This document shows positions 28,385 through 38,396 of a DNA stretch of 59,956 nt, piece by piece. Origin of the DNA: Pseudomonas palmensis. GTDB lineage: Bacteria; Pseudomonadota; Gammaproteobacteria; Pseudomonadales; Pseudomonadaceae. The stretch is taken from the NCBI RefSeq assembly GCF_017848315.1, contig NZ_JAFKEC010000015.1, positions 42,058-102,013 of the forward strand, given 5' to 3'. The notes beneath the pieces were generated by a model. That model did not search any database. It had not been told where the DNA came from and saw only the letters and a program-made list of their open reading frames with translations. How positions within the stretch are numbered: the stretch's first letter is position 1; every line of letters starts with the position of its first letter. Made by a program: the position numbers and the translations under genes.

Positions 28385-29577
28385 AGCGTGTGGCGTACCG
28401 GGTTCAGTCGTGCCTGGCGGTACAGGTAAAGGCTGAGCAGCAGGCCGCACAAGGCGGCGATTGCCGCAAACAGAAAGATCGAGGCAAAGCCGAAACCTGC
28501 CGCCACGGCCCCCGCCAGTGGTCCAGTTATACCCAGCGACAGGTCAATGAACAGTGAGTAGGCCCCCACCGCGGCACCGCGGTTGGCCGCCGGCACCAGA
28601 TTGACCGCCTCTACCCCCAGCGCCGGGAATACCAGCGAAAAGCCGAAGCCGCTCAGTGCCGCACCGGCCAGTGCCAGTTCGGCGCTGGGGGCCAGCCACA
28701 GCAGCAACAGGCCGATCGTCTCCACGCTCAGGCAGGCAATGGCGACACGGTAGCCGCCCAGACGGTTGATCAGGTTGCCGAACAGCAGGCGTGCGCTGAT
28801 GAAGCTGGCGCCGAACAGGCTCAGGCACAAGGCGGCGTTGTGCCAGGACTGGCTGGCGTAGTACAGGGTAATGAAGGTGGCGATGGTGCCAAAGCCGATC
28901 GAGCCCAGCGCCAGCCCCGAGCCATGCCCGAACACCCGCCCCAGCACATGCAGAAACGGCATGCGCACGCCACTGACGATCGGCGCCGCCTGCTTGGGCC
29001 AGGCCAGCGCCAGGCCTGCCGCGCACAGCAGCAGGATGCTCACGCCCATGCTCCACAGCCCCAGCTGCTGTACCAGCACCACCCCCAGCGGTGCGCCGAT
29101 GGCCAGCGCGCCGTAGCTGGCGATGCCGTTCCAGGAGATCACCTTGGCGGTGTGCTGCGCGCCCACCCGGCCGATGCCCCAGCCGATGGCGCCCGAACCC
29201 ACCAGGCTTTCGGCGCTGCCCAGCACCAGGCGCCCCACCAGCAGGCTGGTCAGGCTCATCCAGGGCGTGGCCTGCAGCCAGGCGGCCAGCAACATGAACA
29301 CGCCGCTCAGGCCGCAGCCGGCCAGGCCGTACATCACCGCACGCTTGCAGCCCTGATTGTCGATGAGGCGGCTGGCATAGGGGCGGCTGAGCAGGGTGGC
29401 GAGGTATTGCACGCTGATCACCAGGCCGGCGACCACGGCGCCGAACCCCAGGGTGTCGTGCACGAAGCCGGGCAGCACGGCCAGGGGAATGCCGATGTTG
29501 AGGTAGCCGATGAAGGTGAACAGCACGATGGAGACGACTTGCAGGGTGACCGCCAGGGGGCGCGGTGTGACAGGCAT
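28378..29577 (-). CDS. MFS permease, YhhS-like
   Basis: The 399-residue protein has the twelve-helix major facilitator layout, with the loop 2-3 motif [20 protein letters not shown] and a second-half counterpart [16 protein letters not shown]. It resembles the YhhS/arabinose-efflux-like group of exporters. The substrate is unknown. Its upstream region contains an unusual long inverted repeat (29648-29697). Confidence 0.83.
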   Translation of the reverse strand: MPVTPRPLAVTLQVVSIVLFTFIGYLNIGIPLAVLPGFVHDTLGFGAVVAGLVISVQYLATLLSRPYASRLIDNQGCKRAVMYGLAGCGLSGVFMLLAAWLQATPWMSLTSLLVGRLVLGSAESLVGSGAIGWGIGRVGAQHTAKVISWNGIASYGALAIGAPLGVVLVQQLGLWSMGVSILLLCAAGLALAWPKQAAPIVSGVRMPFLHVLGRVFGHGSGLALGSIGFGTIATFITLYYASQSWHNAALCLSLFGASFISARLLFGNLINRLGGYRVAIACLSVETIGLLLLWLAPSAELALAGAALSGFGFSLVFPALGVEAVNLVPAANRGAAVGAYSLFIDLSLGITGPLAGAVAAGFGFASIFLFAAIAALCGLLLSLYLYRQARLNPVRHTLQ

Positions 29578-29647
29578 GGAAGGTCCGGGAGGTGACGGGC
29601 TGGAGTGCCTATCATAGACCTGTGGAGCGCGGGGAGGGTTCTTGGCG

Positions 29648-29697
29648 GTGTGAAAACCCGTTGCCGGGGTCGTCCCCTGTCGTAGTGGTTTTCACAC
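29648..29697. repeat. Nested inverted repeat between MFS gene and small ORF
   Basis: GTGTGAAAACC (29648-29658) and GGTTTTCACAC (29687-29697) are perfect 11-base arms. The 28 bases between them hold a second stem GGGG-TCGT-CCCC. It lies 17 bases after the stop of the 43-residue ORF and 70 bases before the MFS start. It is not a REP and has no T run. Confidence 0.7.
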
Positions 29698-29714
29698 GCC
29701 GGATAGTGCGCGGT

Positions 29715-29846
29715 TTATTCCTGTTCGGCGCTCGGGGTTTCGTCGCCATCGGAATCTGCCACGTGGGCAGGTTCGGCGCTGAGAGGAGCAGCAGGCTGCT
29801 CGGCTTGGTTCAGGCTTGGGAAGGGAAGATTCGGGATTTCATGCAT
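29715..29846 (-). CDS. Small acidic hypothetical protein, 43 residues
   Basis: An ATG at 29846, preceded by GAGGAACGACGAG, opens a 43-codon frame: MHEIPNLPFPSLNQAEQPAA, then an acidic, proline- and alanine-rich tail ending TPSAEQE. No membrane segment, cysteine or known motif is present; it looks disordered. A TATAAA lies about 20 bases upstream. It stands alone on the minus strand downstream of phhC, from which a REP pair separates it. I think it is probably a real gene because of the Shine-Dalgarno and lack of overlap, but no function can be offered. Confidence 0.5.
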   Translation of the reverse strand: MHEIPNLPFPSLNQAEQPAAPLSAEPAHVADSDGDETPSAEQE

Positions 29847-29977
29847 CTCGTCGTTCCTCGCAAGTTTATAAGGTGGAAAGGCTGCGCAAGGCGCGCTTGG
29901 CTTCGATAAAGCCTGGGCAGGATACAGGAGTCTGGATGACAGTATGAATTTTCCTGCTGATTGGTGGCCTTCAGCGG

Positions 29978-30047
29978 CTTCGCCGGCACGGCCAGCGCCT
30001 ACACGGATCGACGTCGTCCCTGTAGGAGCCGGCCTTGCCGACGAAGG
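29978..30047. repeat. Paired inverted REP elements after phhC
   Basis: CTTCGCCGGCACGGCCAGCGCCTACA and the inverted TGTAGGAGCCGGCCTTGCC...GAAG flank about 20 bases. The pair ends 3 bases before the phhC stop codon and probably serves as the 3' end of the phhABC message. Confidence 0.85.
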
Positions 30048-30049
30048 CT

Positions 30050-31243
30050 TCAGCGACAGACGTCCGCGATGGCCGCCGCCAGCACCTGCAGCCTGGCCGC
30101 ATCCGCCCCGGCGATGTTCGCCCGCCCGGTACCGACCATGTACACACTGTGCTTCTCGCGCAGTTGCGTCACTTGCTGCGGTGAGAGGCCGGTGTAGGAG
30201 AACATTCCGCGTTGCGCAGCGATATGCGCGAACCGCTCGCTCAGCCCATGGGGCTGCAGCGCCTCGACCAGGCCGACCCGCAGCATGGCGATGCGCTGGC
30301 GCATGGCGTCGACTTCATCGGCCCACAGGCGCTTGAGCGCCGGATCGCCAAGAATCGTCGCCACCACCGCCGCGCCATGGTCTGGCGGCGTCGACCACAA
30401 GTTGCGTGCAATGGATGCCAGCTGACTGCGCACATCCTGCAGCTTTTCGGCGCTGTCGGCGCATACCAGCAGCGCACCGGTGCGCTCGCGGTACAGGCCG
30501 AAGTTCTTCGAGCACGAACTGGTCACCAGCAGCTCCGGCAGGGCCTGGGCAAACAGCCTCACGGCCCAGGCATCCTGCTCCAGCCCGTCACCGAAGCCCT
30601 GGTAGGCGAAGTCGATCAGCGGCAGCAGTTCGCGGCGCTTGACCACTTCCAGCACCGCCTGCCAGTCCTGCTGCGACAGGTCGAAGCCGGTGGGGTTGTG
30701 GCAGCAGGCGTGCAGCAGCACCACGTCGCCCGTGGGCACCGATTCCAGTGCCGCGAGCATGCCGGTCACGTTCAGGCGGTTGTCTGCGCCCACATAGGGG
30801 TAGTGGCTGACCTTCAGGCCGGCACTGGCGAACAGCGTTTCGTGGATCGGCCAGGTCGGGTCGCTCAGCCAGATGCCACGCCCTGGCAGGCACTGGCGGA
30901 TGAACTCCGCCGCCAGTCGCAGTGCGCCGGTGCCGCCCGGGGTTTGCGTGGCGCCTGCGCGCCGGGCTGCGAGCAGTGGCGCGTCGTCACCGAGTACCAG
31001 TTGCGCGATCAGTTGTCCGAAGGCTGCATCCCCGTGACCGCCTACGTAGCTTTTGCTGGTCTGGGCGTCGAGCAGGCGCTGTTCGGCCAGCTTGACCGCC
31101 TTGGGCACCGGGGTAAGGCCCTGGGCGTCCTTGAACACGCCAACCCCCAGGTCGAACCTGTCGGGGTTGGTGTCCCTGGCGTACGCCTCCATCAGCCCCA
31201 GAATCGGGTCGCCTGGCACGCGCGCGATGGCGCCGAAGTGCAT
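30050..31243 (-). CDS. phhC: Aromatic amino acid aminotransferase PhhC
   Basis: The 397-residue class I PLP aminotransferase transfers the amino group of tyrosine or phenylalanine to 2-oxoglutarate. Diagnostic parts are PGGTGALRLAAEF, the CCHNPTGFDL loop, DFAYQGFGDG, and the Schiff-base Lys in SSCSKNFGLYRERTGA. The Arg that holds the substrate carboxylate is in GTGRANIAGAD. The start codon overlaps the phhB stop by one base (TAATG), so the two are translationally coupled. It is the last gene of phhABC. Confidence 0.93.
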   Translation of the reverse strand: MHFGAIARVPGDPILGLMEAYARDTNPDRFDLGVGVFKDAQGLTPVPKAVKLAEQRLLDAQTSKSYVGGHGDAAFGQLIAQLVLGDDAPLLAARRAGATQTPGGTGALRLAAEFIRQCLPGRGIWLSDPTWPIHETLFASAGLKVSHYPYVGADNRLNVTGMLAALESVPTGDVVLLHACCHNPTGFDLSQQDWQAVLEVVKRRELLPLIDFAYQGFGDGLEQDAWAVRLFAQALPELLVTSSCSKNFGLYRERTGALLVCADSAEKLQDVRSQLASIARNLWSTPPDHGAAVVATILGDPALKRLWADEVDAMRQRIAMLRVGLVEALQPHGLSERFAHIAAQRGMFSYTGLSPQQVTQLREKHSVYMVGTGRANIAGADAARLQVLAAAIADVCR

Positions 31244-31599
31244 TACTTGCGACCTTCTGCGGTGCTGGCGACCTCATCGGTGCGCGCGGCCATGATGAAG
31301 TCGTTGCGGTGCAGGCCCTTGATCGAGTGGCTCCACCAGGTCACGGTGACCTTGCCCCACTCGGTCAGCAGGCCAGGGTGATGGCCTTCGGCTTCGGAGA
31401 TTTCGCCCACTGCGTTGGTGAACGCCAGGGCATGTTTGAAATTCTTGAACAGGAACACTTTTTCCAGCTGCATGATGCCGTCGCGCACTTCGATGTTCCA
31501 ATCCGGGATCTGCTTGATCAGTACCGGCAGTTCTTCGTCGCTGACCTGTGGGGCGTCGGCACGGCAGGCTTCGCAATGGGCTTGGTTCAAGGCGTTCAT
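31243..31599 (-). CDS. phhB: Pterin-4a-carbinolamine dehydratase PhhB
   Basis: The 118-residue enzyme regenerates the tetrahydropterin cofactor of PhhA by dehydrating the 4a-carbinolamine. The family motif [32 protein letters not shown], with the catalytic His pair and the later His and Asp, is intact. In pseudomonads PhhB is also needed for PhhA production. It lies 44 bases after phhA and overlaps phhC by one base. Confidence 0.95.
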   Translation of the reverse strand: MNALNQAHCEACRADAPQVSDEELPVLIKQIPDWNIEVRDGIMQLEKVFLFKNFKHALAFTNAVGEISEAEGHHPGLLTEWGKVTVTWWSHSIKGLHRNDFIMAARTDEVASTAEGRK

Positions 31600-31643
31600 A
31601 GGTGATTCTTCCGCAAGTGGTTGTTATAGGTGTACAGGGTGGC

Positions 31644-32432
31644 TCAAGCGGCCACCTTGGGGGGGAATTTGGGGGCGTGCAGGCCCAGCTGCATGGCGCG
31701 TTGAACCATGCCCATGATGTCTTCGTGGGCCAGGTCGAACAAGCGCTTGAGCTGCGGCAGGGCGAAGTACACCGGCTGCAGGATATCGATGCGATACGGC
31801 GTGCGCATGGCCTCGAGCGGATCGAAGGCCTGGTGTTCCGGTTCGTCGGACAGGCTGTAGACGGTTTCCTTGGGCGAGGAGAGGATGCCGCCGCCGTAGA
31901 TCCTGCGGCCCTGCGGGGTGTCCACCAGACCGAACTCGATGGTCATCCAGTACAGGCGGGCCAGGTAGACGCGCTGTTCCTTGGTCGCGGCCAGGCCGAG
32001 TTTGCCGTAGGTGTGGGTGAATTCGGCAAACCAGGGGTTGGTCAGCAGCGGGCAGTGGCCGAAGATCTCGTGAAAGATGTCGGGCTCTTGCAGATAGTCG
32101 AGTTCTTCTTCGGTGCGAATGAAGGTGGCCACCGGAAAGCGCTTGCTGGCCAGCAGTTCGAAGAAGGTCTGGAAGGGGATCAGGGCCGGCACGCGGGCAA
32201 CTTGCCAGCCGGTGGTGGCGCCCAGTACCTGGTTTATCTCGCTTAGTTGCGGAATGCGGTCATGAGGCAGGTTCAGTTGTTCGATGCCGTCCAGGTACTC
32301 CTGGCACGCGCGCCCCTCGATCACCTTCAGCTGGCGGGTGATCAGGGTATTCCACACCGCATGTTCCTGCGGCGGGTAATCGATAAAACCCTGCGCATCG
32401 GGCTCGCGGGCCACGTAGTGCGTCTGTTTCAT
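31644..32432 (-). CDS. phhA: Phenylalanine-4-hydroxylase PhhA
   Basis: The 262-residue non-haem iron enzyme converts phenylalanine to tyrosine with tetrahydropterin and oxygen. The two iron-binding His residues lie in PDIFHEIFGHCPLL and the Glu ligand in YWMTIEFGLV. The length equals the bacterial catalytic-only form without a regulatory ACT domain. The start at 32430-32432 follows AGGAG. The leader carries an A-rich Crc motif, and two PhhR boxes lie further up in the region shared with phhR. Confidence 0.96.
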   Translation of the reverse strand: MKQTHYVAREPDAQGFIDYPPQEHAVWNTLITRQLKVIEGRACQEYLDGIEQLNLPHDRIPQLSEINQVLGATTGWQVARVPALIPFQTFFELLASKRFPVATFIRTEEELDYLQEPDIFHEIFGHCPLLTNPWFAEFTHTYGKLGLAATKEQRVYLARLYWMTIEFGLVDTPQGRRIYGGGILSSPKETVYSLSDEPEHQAFDPLEAMRTPYRIDILQPVYFALPQLKRLFDLAHEDIMGMVQRAMQLGLHAPKFPPKVAA

Positions 32433-32454
32433 GCTGCTCTCCTGATGAGGGCCT

Positions 32455-32462
32455 TTATTGTT
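32455..32462 (-). promoter_or_regulatory. Hfq/Crc-type A-rich motif before phhA
   Basis: On the minus strand AACAATAA fits AANAANAA. It ends 22 bases before the phhA ATG, a few bases ahead of AGGAG. Confidence 0.5.
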
Positions 32463-32556
32463 ATAGGGTGGCTTTCGCCATGCCCTAGGAATACCCCCTC
32501 ACCCTGGTGTTTGCATCCCGTTGCCTCGTGCCCGGCGGGCGGTTCAACCGTATTTT

Positions 32557-32574
32557 TGTAACGCAGATTTTACG
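32557..32574. promoter_or_regulatory. PhhR box 1, phhA-phhR intergenic
   Basis: TGTAACGCAGATTTTACG matches the TyrR-family consensus TGTAAA-N6-TTTACA with two mismatches. It lies 125 bases upstream of phhA. Confidence 0.75.
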
Positions 32575-32629
32575 GTGGTGCCGAAGTGCCGAAAAAACGC
32601 AGGTGCTGGTAGCTGTGAATCCGCCTTTT

Positions 32630-32647
32630 TGTAACGTATTCTTTACG
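32630..32647. promoter_or_regulatory. PhhR box 2, phhA-phhR intergenic
   Basis: TGTAACGTATTCTTTACG matches TGTAAA-N6-TTTACA with two mismatches. It starts 73 bases (about seven helical turns) from box 1 and ends 57 bases before the phhR ATG, so it may serve both activation of phhA and autoregulation. Confidence 0.75.
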
Positions 32648-32704
32648 AGAATTCATGCCGTTGTGCAGATAGTTGGCCTCGTCTTCTTGTTTGTAGGACC
32701 TTTC

Positions 32705-34264
32705 ATGCGTATCAAAGTGCACTGCCAGAACCGCATCGGTATCTTGCGCGACATGCTCAACCTGCTGGTCGAGTACGGGATCAACGTGGCCCGCGGCGAG
32801 GTGGGGGGCGAGCATGGCAATGCCATCTACCTGCACTGCCCGAACCTGATCAACCTGCAGTTCCAGGCGCTGCGCCCCAAGTTCGAAGCCATTACCGGCG
32901 TGTTCGGGGTCAAGCGGGTGGGCCTGATGCCCAGCGAGCGCCGGCACATGGAGCTCAATGCCTTGCTGGGTGCGCTGGATTTTCCCGTGCTGTCGATCGA
33001 CATGGGGGGCTCGATCGTCGCGGCCAACCGTTCGGCGGCGCAGTTGCTCGGGGTGCGGGTGGACGAAGTGCCGGGCATTGCATTGTCGCGGTATGCCGAG
33101 GATTTCGACCTGCCGGAGTTGGTGCGGGCCAACAAGTCACGCATCAACGGCTTGCGGGTGAAGATCAAAGGCGATGTGTTCCTGGCCGATATCGCACCGC
33201 TGCAGTCCGAGCACGATGACAGCGAGGCGCTGGCAGGGGCCGTGCTGACCCTGCACCGGGCTGACCGCATCGGCGAACGCATCTACAACGTGCGCAAGCA
33301 GGAGCTGCGTGGGTTCGACAGCATTTTCCAGAGCTCCAGGGTGATGGCGGCGGTGGTGCGCGAGGCACGTCGCATGGCGCCGCTGGATGCGCCACTGCTG
33401 ATCGAGGGCGAGACCGGTACCGGCAAGGAGCTGCTGGCCCGTGCCTGCCACCTGGCCAGTCCGCGTGGGCAGGCGCCGCTGATGGCGCTCAACTGTGCCG
33501 GGCTGCCCGAGTCGATGGCCGAGACCGAGCTGTTCGGCTACGGGCCGGGGGCGTTCGAAGGCGCCCGCGCCGAGGGCAAGCTTGGCCTGCTGGAACTGAC
33601 CGCGGGCGGCACGCTGTTTCTCGACGGCGTGGGTGAGATGAGCCCGCGCCTGCAGGTGAAGCTGTTGCGCTTTCTGCAGGACGGTTGCTTTCGCCGGGTG
33701 GGCAGTGACGAGGAGGTGTACCTGGATGTGCGGGTGATCTGCGCGACCCAGGTGGACTTGTCGGAGTTGTGCGCCCGCGGCGAGTTTCGCCAGGACCTGT
33801 ATCACCGCCTCAACGTACTGTCGCTGCACATTCCACCGCTGCGCGAGTGCCTGGACGGCCTGGCGCCGCTGGTGGAGCATTTTCTCGACCAGGCCAGCCG
33901 TCAGATTGGCTGCCCGTTGCCGAGCCTGGCACCGGCGGCGATGGAGCGCCTGAGCCAATACCATTGGCCGGGCAACGTGCGGCAACTGGAGAACGTACTG
34001 TTCCAGGCGGTTTCATTGTGCGACGGCGGGGTGGTCAAGGCCGAGCATATTCGCCTGCCCGATTATGGCGCGCGCCAACCTTTGGGCGAGTTTTCCCTGG
34101 AAGGTGACTTGTCGCAAATAGTCGGTCGTTTCGAAAAAGCCGTACTTGAAAGTTTGCAGGGTGAATTCCCCAGTAGCAGAGCACTGGGTAAACGCCTGGG
34201 CGTTTCGCATACCACCATTGCCAACAAGTTGCGTGATTACGCAATCGGTAAAGTTGTGGAGTGA
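32705..34264 (+). CDS. phhR: PhhR, TyrR-family activator of aromatic amino acid catabolism
   Basis: The 519-residue regulator has an N-terminal ACT domain (RIKVHCQNRIGILRDMLNLL), a PAS-like segment (FPVLSIDMGGSIVAANRSAAQLLG), an AAA+ core with Walker A EGETGTGKELLAR, and a C-terminal Fis-type helix-turn-helix (SSRALGKRLGVSHTTIANKLRDY). The sigma54-contact loop reads GAFEGA instead of GAFTGA, as expected for TyrR-type proteins that work with sigma70. It diverges from phhABC with two PhhR boxes between. The start at 32705 follows AGGA and agrees with the ACT start; the open frame upstream is not used. Confidence 0.95.
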   Translation: MRIKVHCQNRIGILRDMLNLLVEYGINVARGEVGGEHGNAIYLHCPNLINLQFQALRPKFEAITGVFGVKRVGLMPSERRHMELNALLGALDFPVLSIDMGGSIVAANRSAAQLLGVRVDEVPGIALSRYAEDFDLPELVRANKSRINGLRVKIKGDVFLADIAPLQSEHDDSEALAGAVLTLHRADRIGERIYNVRKQELRGFDSIFQSSRVMAAVVREARRMAPLDAPLLIEGETGTGKELLARACHLASPRGQAPLMALNCAGLPESMAETELFGYGPGAFEGARAEGKLGLLELTAGGTLFLDGVGEMSPRLQVKLLRFLQDGCFRRVGSDEEVYLDVRVICATQVDLSELCARGEFRQDLYHRLNVLSLHIPPLRECLDGLAPLVEHFLDQASRQIGCPLPSLAPAAMERLSQYHWPGNVRQLENVLFQAVSLCDGGVVKAEHIRLPDYGARQPLGEFSLEGDLSQIVGRFEKAVLESLQGEFPSSRALGKRLGVSHTTIANKLRDYAIGKVVE

Positions 34265-34300
34265 CTTTAAAGGCGGGGAAGTTACTGTTTGCAGCGAGGG

Positions 34301-34331
34301 TGCGCCTCGTCGACACAAGGCCCGAGGCGCA
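34301..34331. terminator. Hairpin between convergent phhR and DUF2790 gene
   Basis: TGCGCCTCG (34301-34309) and CGAGGCGCA (34323-34331) form a 9-base-pair stem with a 13-base loop, 36 bases after the phhR stop. No T run follows, so Rho-independent activity is doubtful. Confidence 0.45.
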
Positions 34332-34351
34332 ACTACCGTCAGTGTGCTCTA

Positions 34352-34612
34352 TCAGCCGTTGGAGCACCCGTTACCCATGACGCGGTATTCGAGAATGTGC
34401 TTCTGGCCTTGGGAGTCCTCGTAGGTCATGCGGGCCGGAACCACTTCGCAGACGTTCGGGACTTCGGTCATGGAAATGACTTTGGCGATGTCCAGATGTT
34501 GCGAGTAACTGTATTGTTCAACCGGAATCTGCTCGGCGGAAACATCTGCAACTTCAGCCGCCATGGCCGATGCGCAAAAACTACCGAGTGCCAATACCAG
34601 TAAAGCTTTCAT
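34352..34612 (-). CDS. DUF2790 secreted small protein
   Basis: The 86-residue protein has a signal peptide (residues 1-19, ASAMA) and the DUF2790 signature in its mature part: VPARMTYEDSQGQKHILEYRVMGNGC, with two cysteines (in NVCEV and NGCSNG) that could form a disulphide in the periplasm. Several paralogues usually exist in Pseudomonas; no function is known. The start at 34612 has AGGT upstream. It is convergent with phhR. Confidence 0.85.
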   Translation of the reverse strand: MKALLVLALGSFCASAMAAEVADVSAEQIPVEQYSYSQHLDIAKVISMTEVPNVCEVVPARMTYEDSQGQKHILEYRVMGNGCSNG

Positions 34613-34657
34613 CTTCAAGTTACCTGTCTAAGGTCGTAAGGGGTCACGCTGCGCTTG

Positions 34658-34673
34658 TGGCGCGGCGTGTGCA
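34658..34673 (+). promoter_or_regulatory. Sigma54-like -24/-12 sequence
   Basis: TGGCGCGGCGTGTGCA has GG-N10-GC spacing and matches TGGCACG-N4-TTGCA at 10 of 12 defined positions. It points toward acsA from about 350 bases upstream. GC-rich DNA gives such matches by chance, so confidence is low. Confidence 0.3.
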
Positions 34674-34996
34674 GCAAGTTGAAACTTTCAGGGTTATCGC
34701 GGGATTAACATGCCTTCGTGGGGGCTGTTACCAGTTAATTCGCGTTGCCGTTGCTGGCGAGGTGAATTCTAGGAGTGTGGCGGGCCCCGAAACAGAGCCC
34801 GTTTTGATAAACACTGTTGGCGGAAACTGTAACAATCAGTTGAAATTTCACCTCGGGATTTATTTTTCTATCTGTTGCCGCGCTGGAACGCCCGTGCCAG
34901 AGCGGTCGACGCGCAGTGTTGGACCAAATGCAGGTCCCGTTACTACCAACGTCGAATGGCCCTTGGCGCTCTGGTACAGTTAAAACGAGGTCATAC

Positions 34997-35004
34997 AAAA
35001 ACAA
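34997..35004 (+). promoter_or_regulatory. Hfq/Crc-type A-rich motif before acsA
   Basis: AAAAACAA, identical to the copy before aroP, lies 10 bases ahead of GAGGTAA, the acsA ribosome-binding site. Confidence 0.6.
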
Positions 35005-35026
35005 CTATTACACCGAGGTAACAAAG

Positions 35027-36988
<1,962 letters not shown>

Positions 36989-36991
36989 GTC

Positions 36992-37035
36992 ATCGCCGGC
37001 AGGCCGGCCCTTGTAGGGGTCGGCCTGCCGGCGAT
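36992..37035. repeat. REP hairpin after acsA
   Basis: ATCGCCGGCAGGCCG and CGGCCTGCCGGCGAT are perfect 15-base arms around GCCCTTGTAGGGGT, starting 3 bases after the acsA stop. Confidence 0.85.
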
Positions 37036-37057
37036 AGGGCCGGTTGGCTGTCAGCAC

Positions 37058-37082
37058 AAAGCCCCGCACTGCGGGGCTTTTT
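37058..37082 (+). terminator. Rho-independent terminator after acsA
   Basis: AAAGCCCCGC-ACT-GCGGGGCTTT followed by TT, downstream of the acsA REP. Confidence 0.93.
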
Positions 37083-37523
37083 CATGCCTGTTACGCCGAC
37101 TTTCATCGGTAACCTTTTCTGTCACCGGTTTCGCACACAAACGGGGCATTGGGAAACGCCGCCGCCCGATCCGGGCGCATCCACCACGCCAATTTTGCAT
37201 GGCTGCCACGCTGCACTTGCCGGATTACAAGGCTTTGCCAATAATGGGCGCGGTTATTGCTTGATTGATAGGTTATTTGTCTCTCGCTTTTGCATATTCC
37301 GCGAAAGCTGTCAATATCTCCGGCCCTGACTTCCGGCGCTTCTGTAACTAGTTGTCGCATTGAAGAAATATCGGGTTCGGAGCTGTCGCTAAAATGCCAA
37401 TCACTCGCTCGTGATGCCTCGACCCTGTTTCGTCGAGCCCTGCGCAGCTCGCGTTGTACCCATTCGCAACGTCGACGGCCAATCGGCCTGTCACGTATTG
37501 CCCTTTACCGATGGAGTTCCCAG
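37083..37523 (+). other. Intergenic region upstream of aotJ with ArgR half-sites
   Basis: The 440-base region ahead of the arginine transporter genes is AT-richer than its surroundings. Two TGTCGC words in direct repeat (37353-37358 and 37384-37389, 31 bases apart) are each followed by AA at the spacing of the P. aeruginosa ArgR half-site, within one base. I see no gene here. Confidence 0.6.
37353..37399 (+). promoter_or_regulatory. Two ArgR half-sites of the aot operon
   Basis: TGTCGC-N8-AA at 37353-37368 and TGTCGC-N9-AA at 37384-37400 lie in direct repeat, with TAAAAT (a possible -10) just after the second TGTCGC. The arrangement suits arginine-dependent control of aotJQMP-argR. Confidence 0.6.
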
Positions 37524-38306
37524 ATGAAGAAACTCGCACTGCTTGGCGCCCTGGCGCTGTCCGTGTTTTCCCTGGCATCGCTGGCTGATGAAAAACCACT
37601 GAAGATCGGCATCGAGGCCGCCTACCCACCGTTCGCTTCCAAGGCGCCGGACGGCAGCATCGTGGGCTTCGACTACGACATCGGCAACGCGCTGTGTGCA
37701 GAGATGAAGGTCAAGTGCGTTTGGGTCGAGCAGGAGTTCGACGGCCTGATCCCGGCGCTCAAGGTGCGCAAGATCGACGCCATCCTGTCGTCCATGTCGA
37801 TCACCGATGATCGCAAGAAGTCCGTGGACTTCACCAAGCGCTACTACCTCACGCCGGCCCGCCTGGTGATGAAGGACGGTACCACCGTCAGCGACAGCCT
37901 GGACGAACTCAAGGGCAAGAAGATCGGCGTTCAGCGTGGCTCGATCCACGACCGTTTCGCCAAGGAAGTGCTGGCCCCCAAAGGCGCCACCATCGTTCCC
38001 TACGGCACCCAGAACGAAATCTACCTGGACGTTGCCGCCGGTCGTCTGGATGGCACCGTGGCCGATGCGACCCTGCTCGAAGACGGCTTCCTCAAGACCG
38101 ACGCCGGCAAGGGCTATGCATTCGTAGGCCCGTCCTTCACCGACGCCAAGTACTTCGGTGACGGTATCGGTATCGCCGTGCGCAAGGGCGACGCCCTGAA
38201 GGACAAGATCAACACCGCCATCGACGGCATCCGTGCCAATGGCGAGTACAAGAAGATCCAGGACAAGTACTTCAACTTCGACATCTACGGCCCTGACGCG
38301 CAGTAA
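37524..38306 (+). CDS. aotJ: Arginine/ornithine ABC transporter, periplasmic binding protein
   Basis: The 260-residue protein has a signal peptide (residues 1-21, ending SLADE) and the family 3 solute-binding fold: [34 protein letters not shown] at the start, [15 protein letters not shown], and [13 protein letters not shown]. It resembles HisJ/AotJ, which bind Arg, ornithine or His. The start at 37524 follows GGAG. It leads the operon aotJ-aotQ-aotM-aotP-argR downstream of ArgR half-sites. Confidence 0.92.
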   Translation: MKKLALLGALALSVFSLASLADEKPLKIGIEAAYPPFASKAPDGSIVGFDYDIGNALCAEMKVKCVWVEQEFDGLIPALKVRKIDAILSSMSITDDRKKSVDFTKRYYLTPARLVMKDGTTVSDSLDELKGKKIGVQRGSIHDRFAKEVLAPKGATIVPYGTQNEIYLDVAAGRLDGTVADATLLEDGFLKTDAGKGYAFVGPSFTDAKYFGDGIGIAVRKGDALKDKINTAIDGIRANGEYKKIQDKYFNFDIYGPDAQ

Positions 38307-38396
38307 TCCGTCGACGTTTCACCTGTTCAATGGTGCAAGCAGCAGAAGCGCTGAGGTTTGCACCATTTTTTCATCCCTAAGGTCGAGGACCTCAAC

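Larger units (their letters stand above)
34613..35026. other. Intergenic region upstream of acsA and the DUF2790 gene
   Basis: This gap of about 410 bases holds the divergent promoters of both genes. I see a sigma54-like sequence at 34658-34673 facing acsA, AT-rich patches near 34795-34870, and an A-rich Crc motif at 34997-35004. No protein-coding frame is convincing. Confidence 0.6.

Noticed and set aside
32433..32556. Possible sigma54 promoter of phhA (GG-N10-GC at GGCATGGCGAAAGC)
   Set aside because: The -12 part reads AAGC rather than TTGC, and PhhR here lacks GAFTGA, so a sigma70-type promoter is more likely.
37290..37523. N-terminal extension of AotJ by 78 codons
   Set aside because: It would bury the signal peptide and covers the ArgR sites; the ATG at 37524 with GGAG is the correct start.
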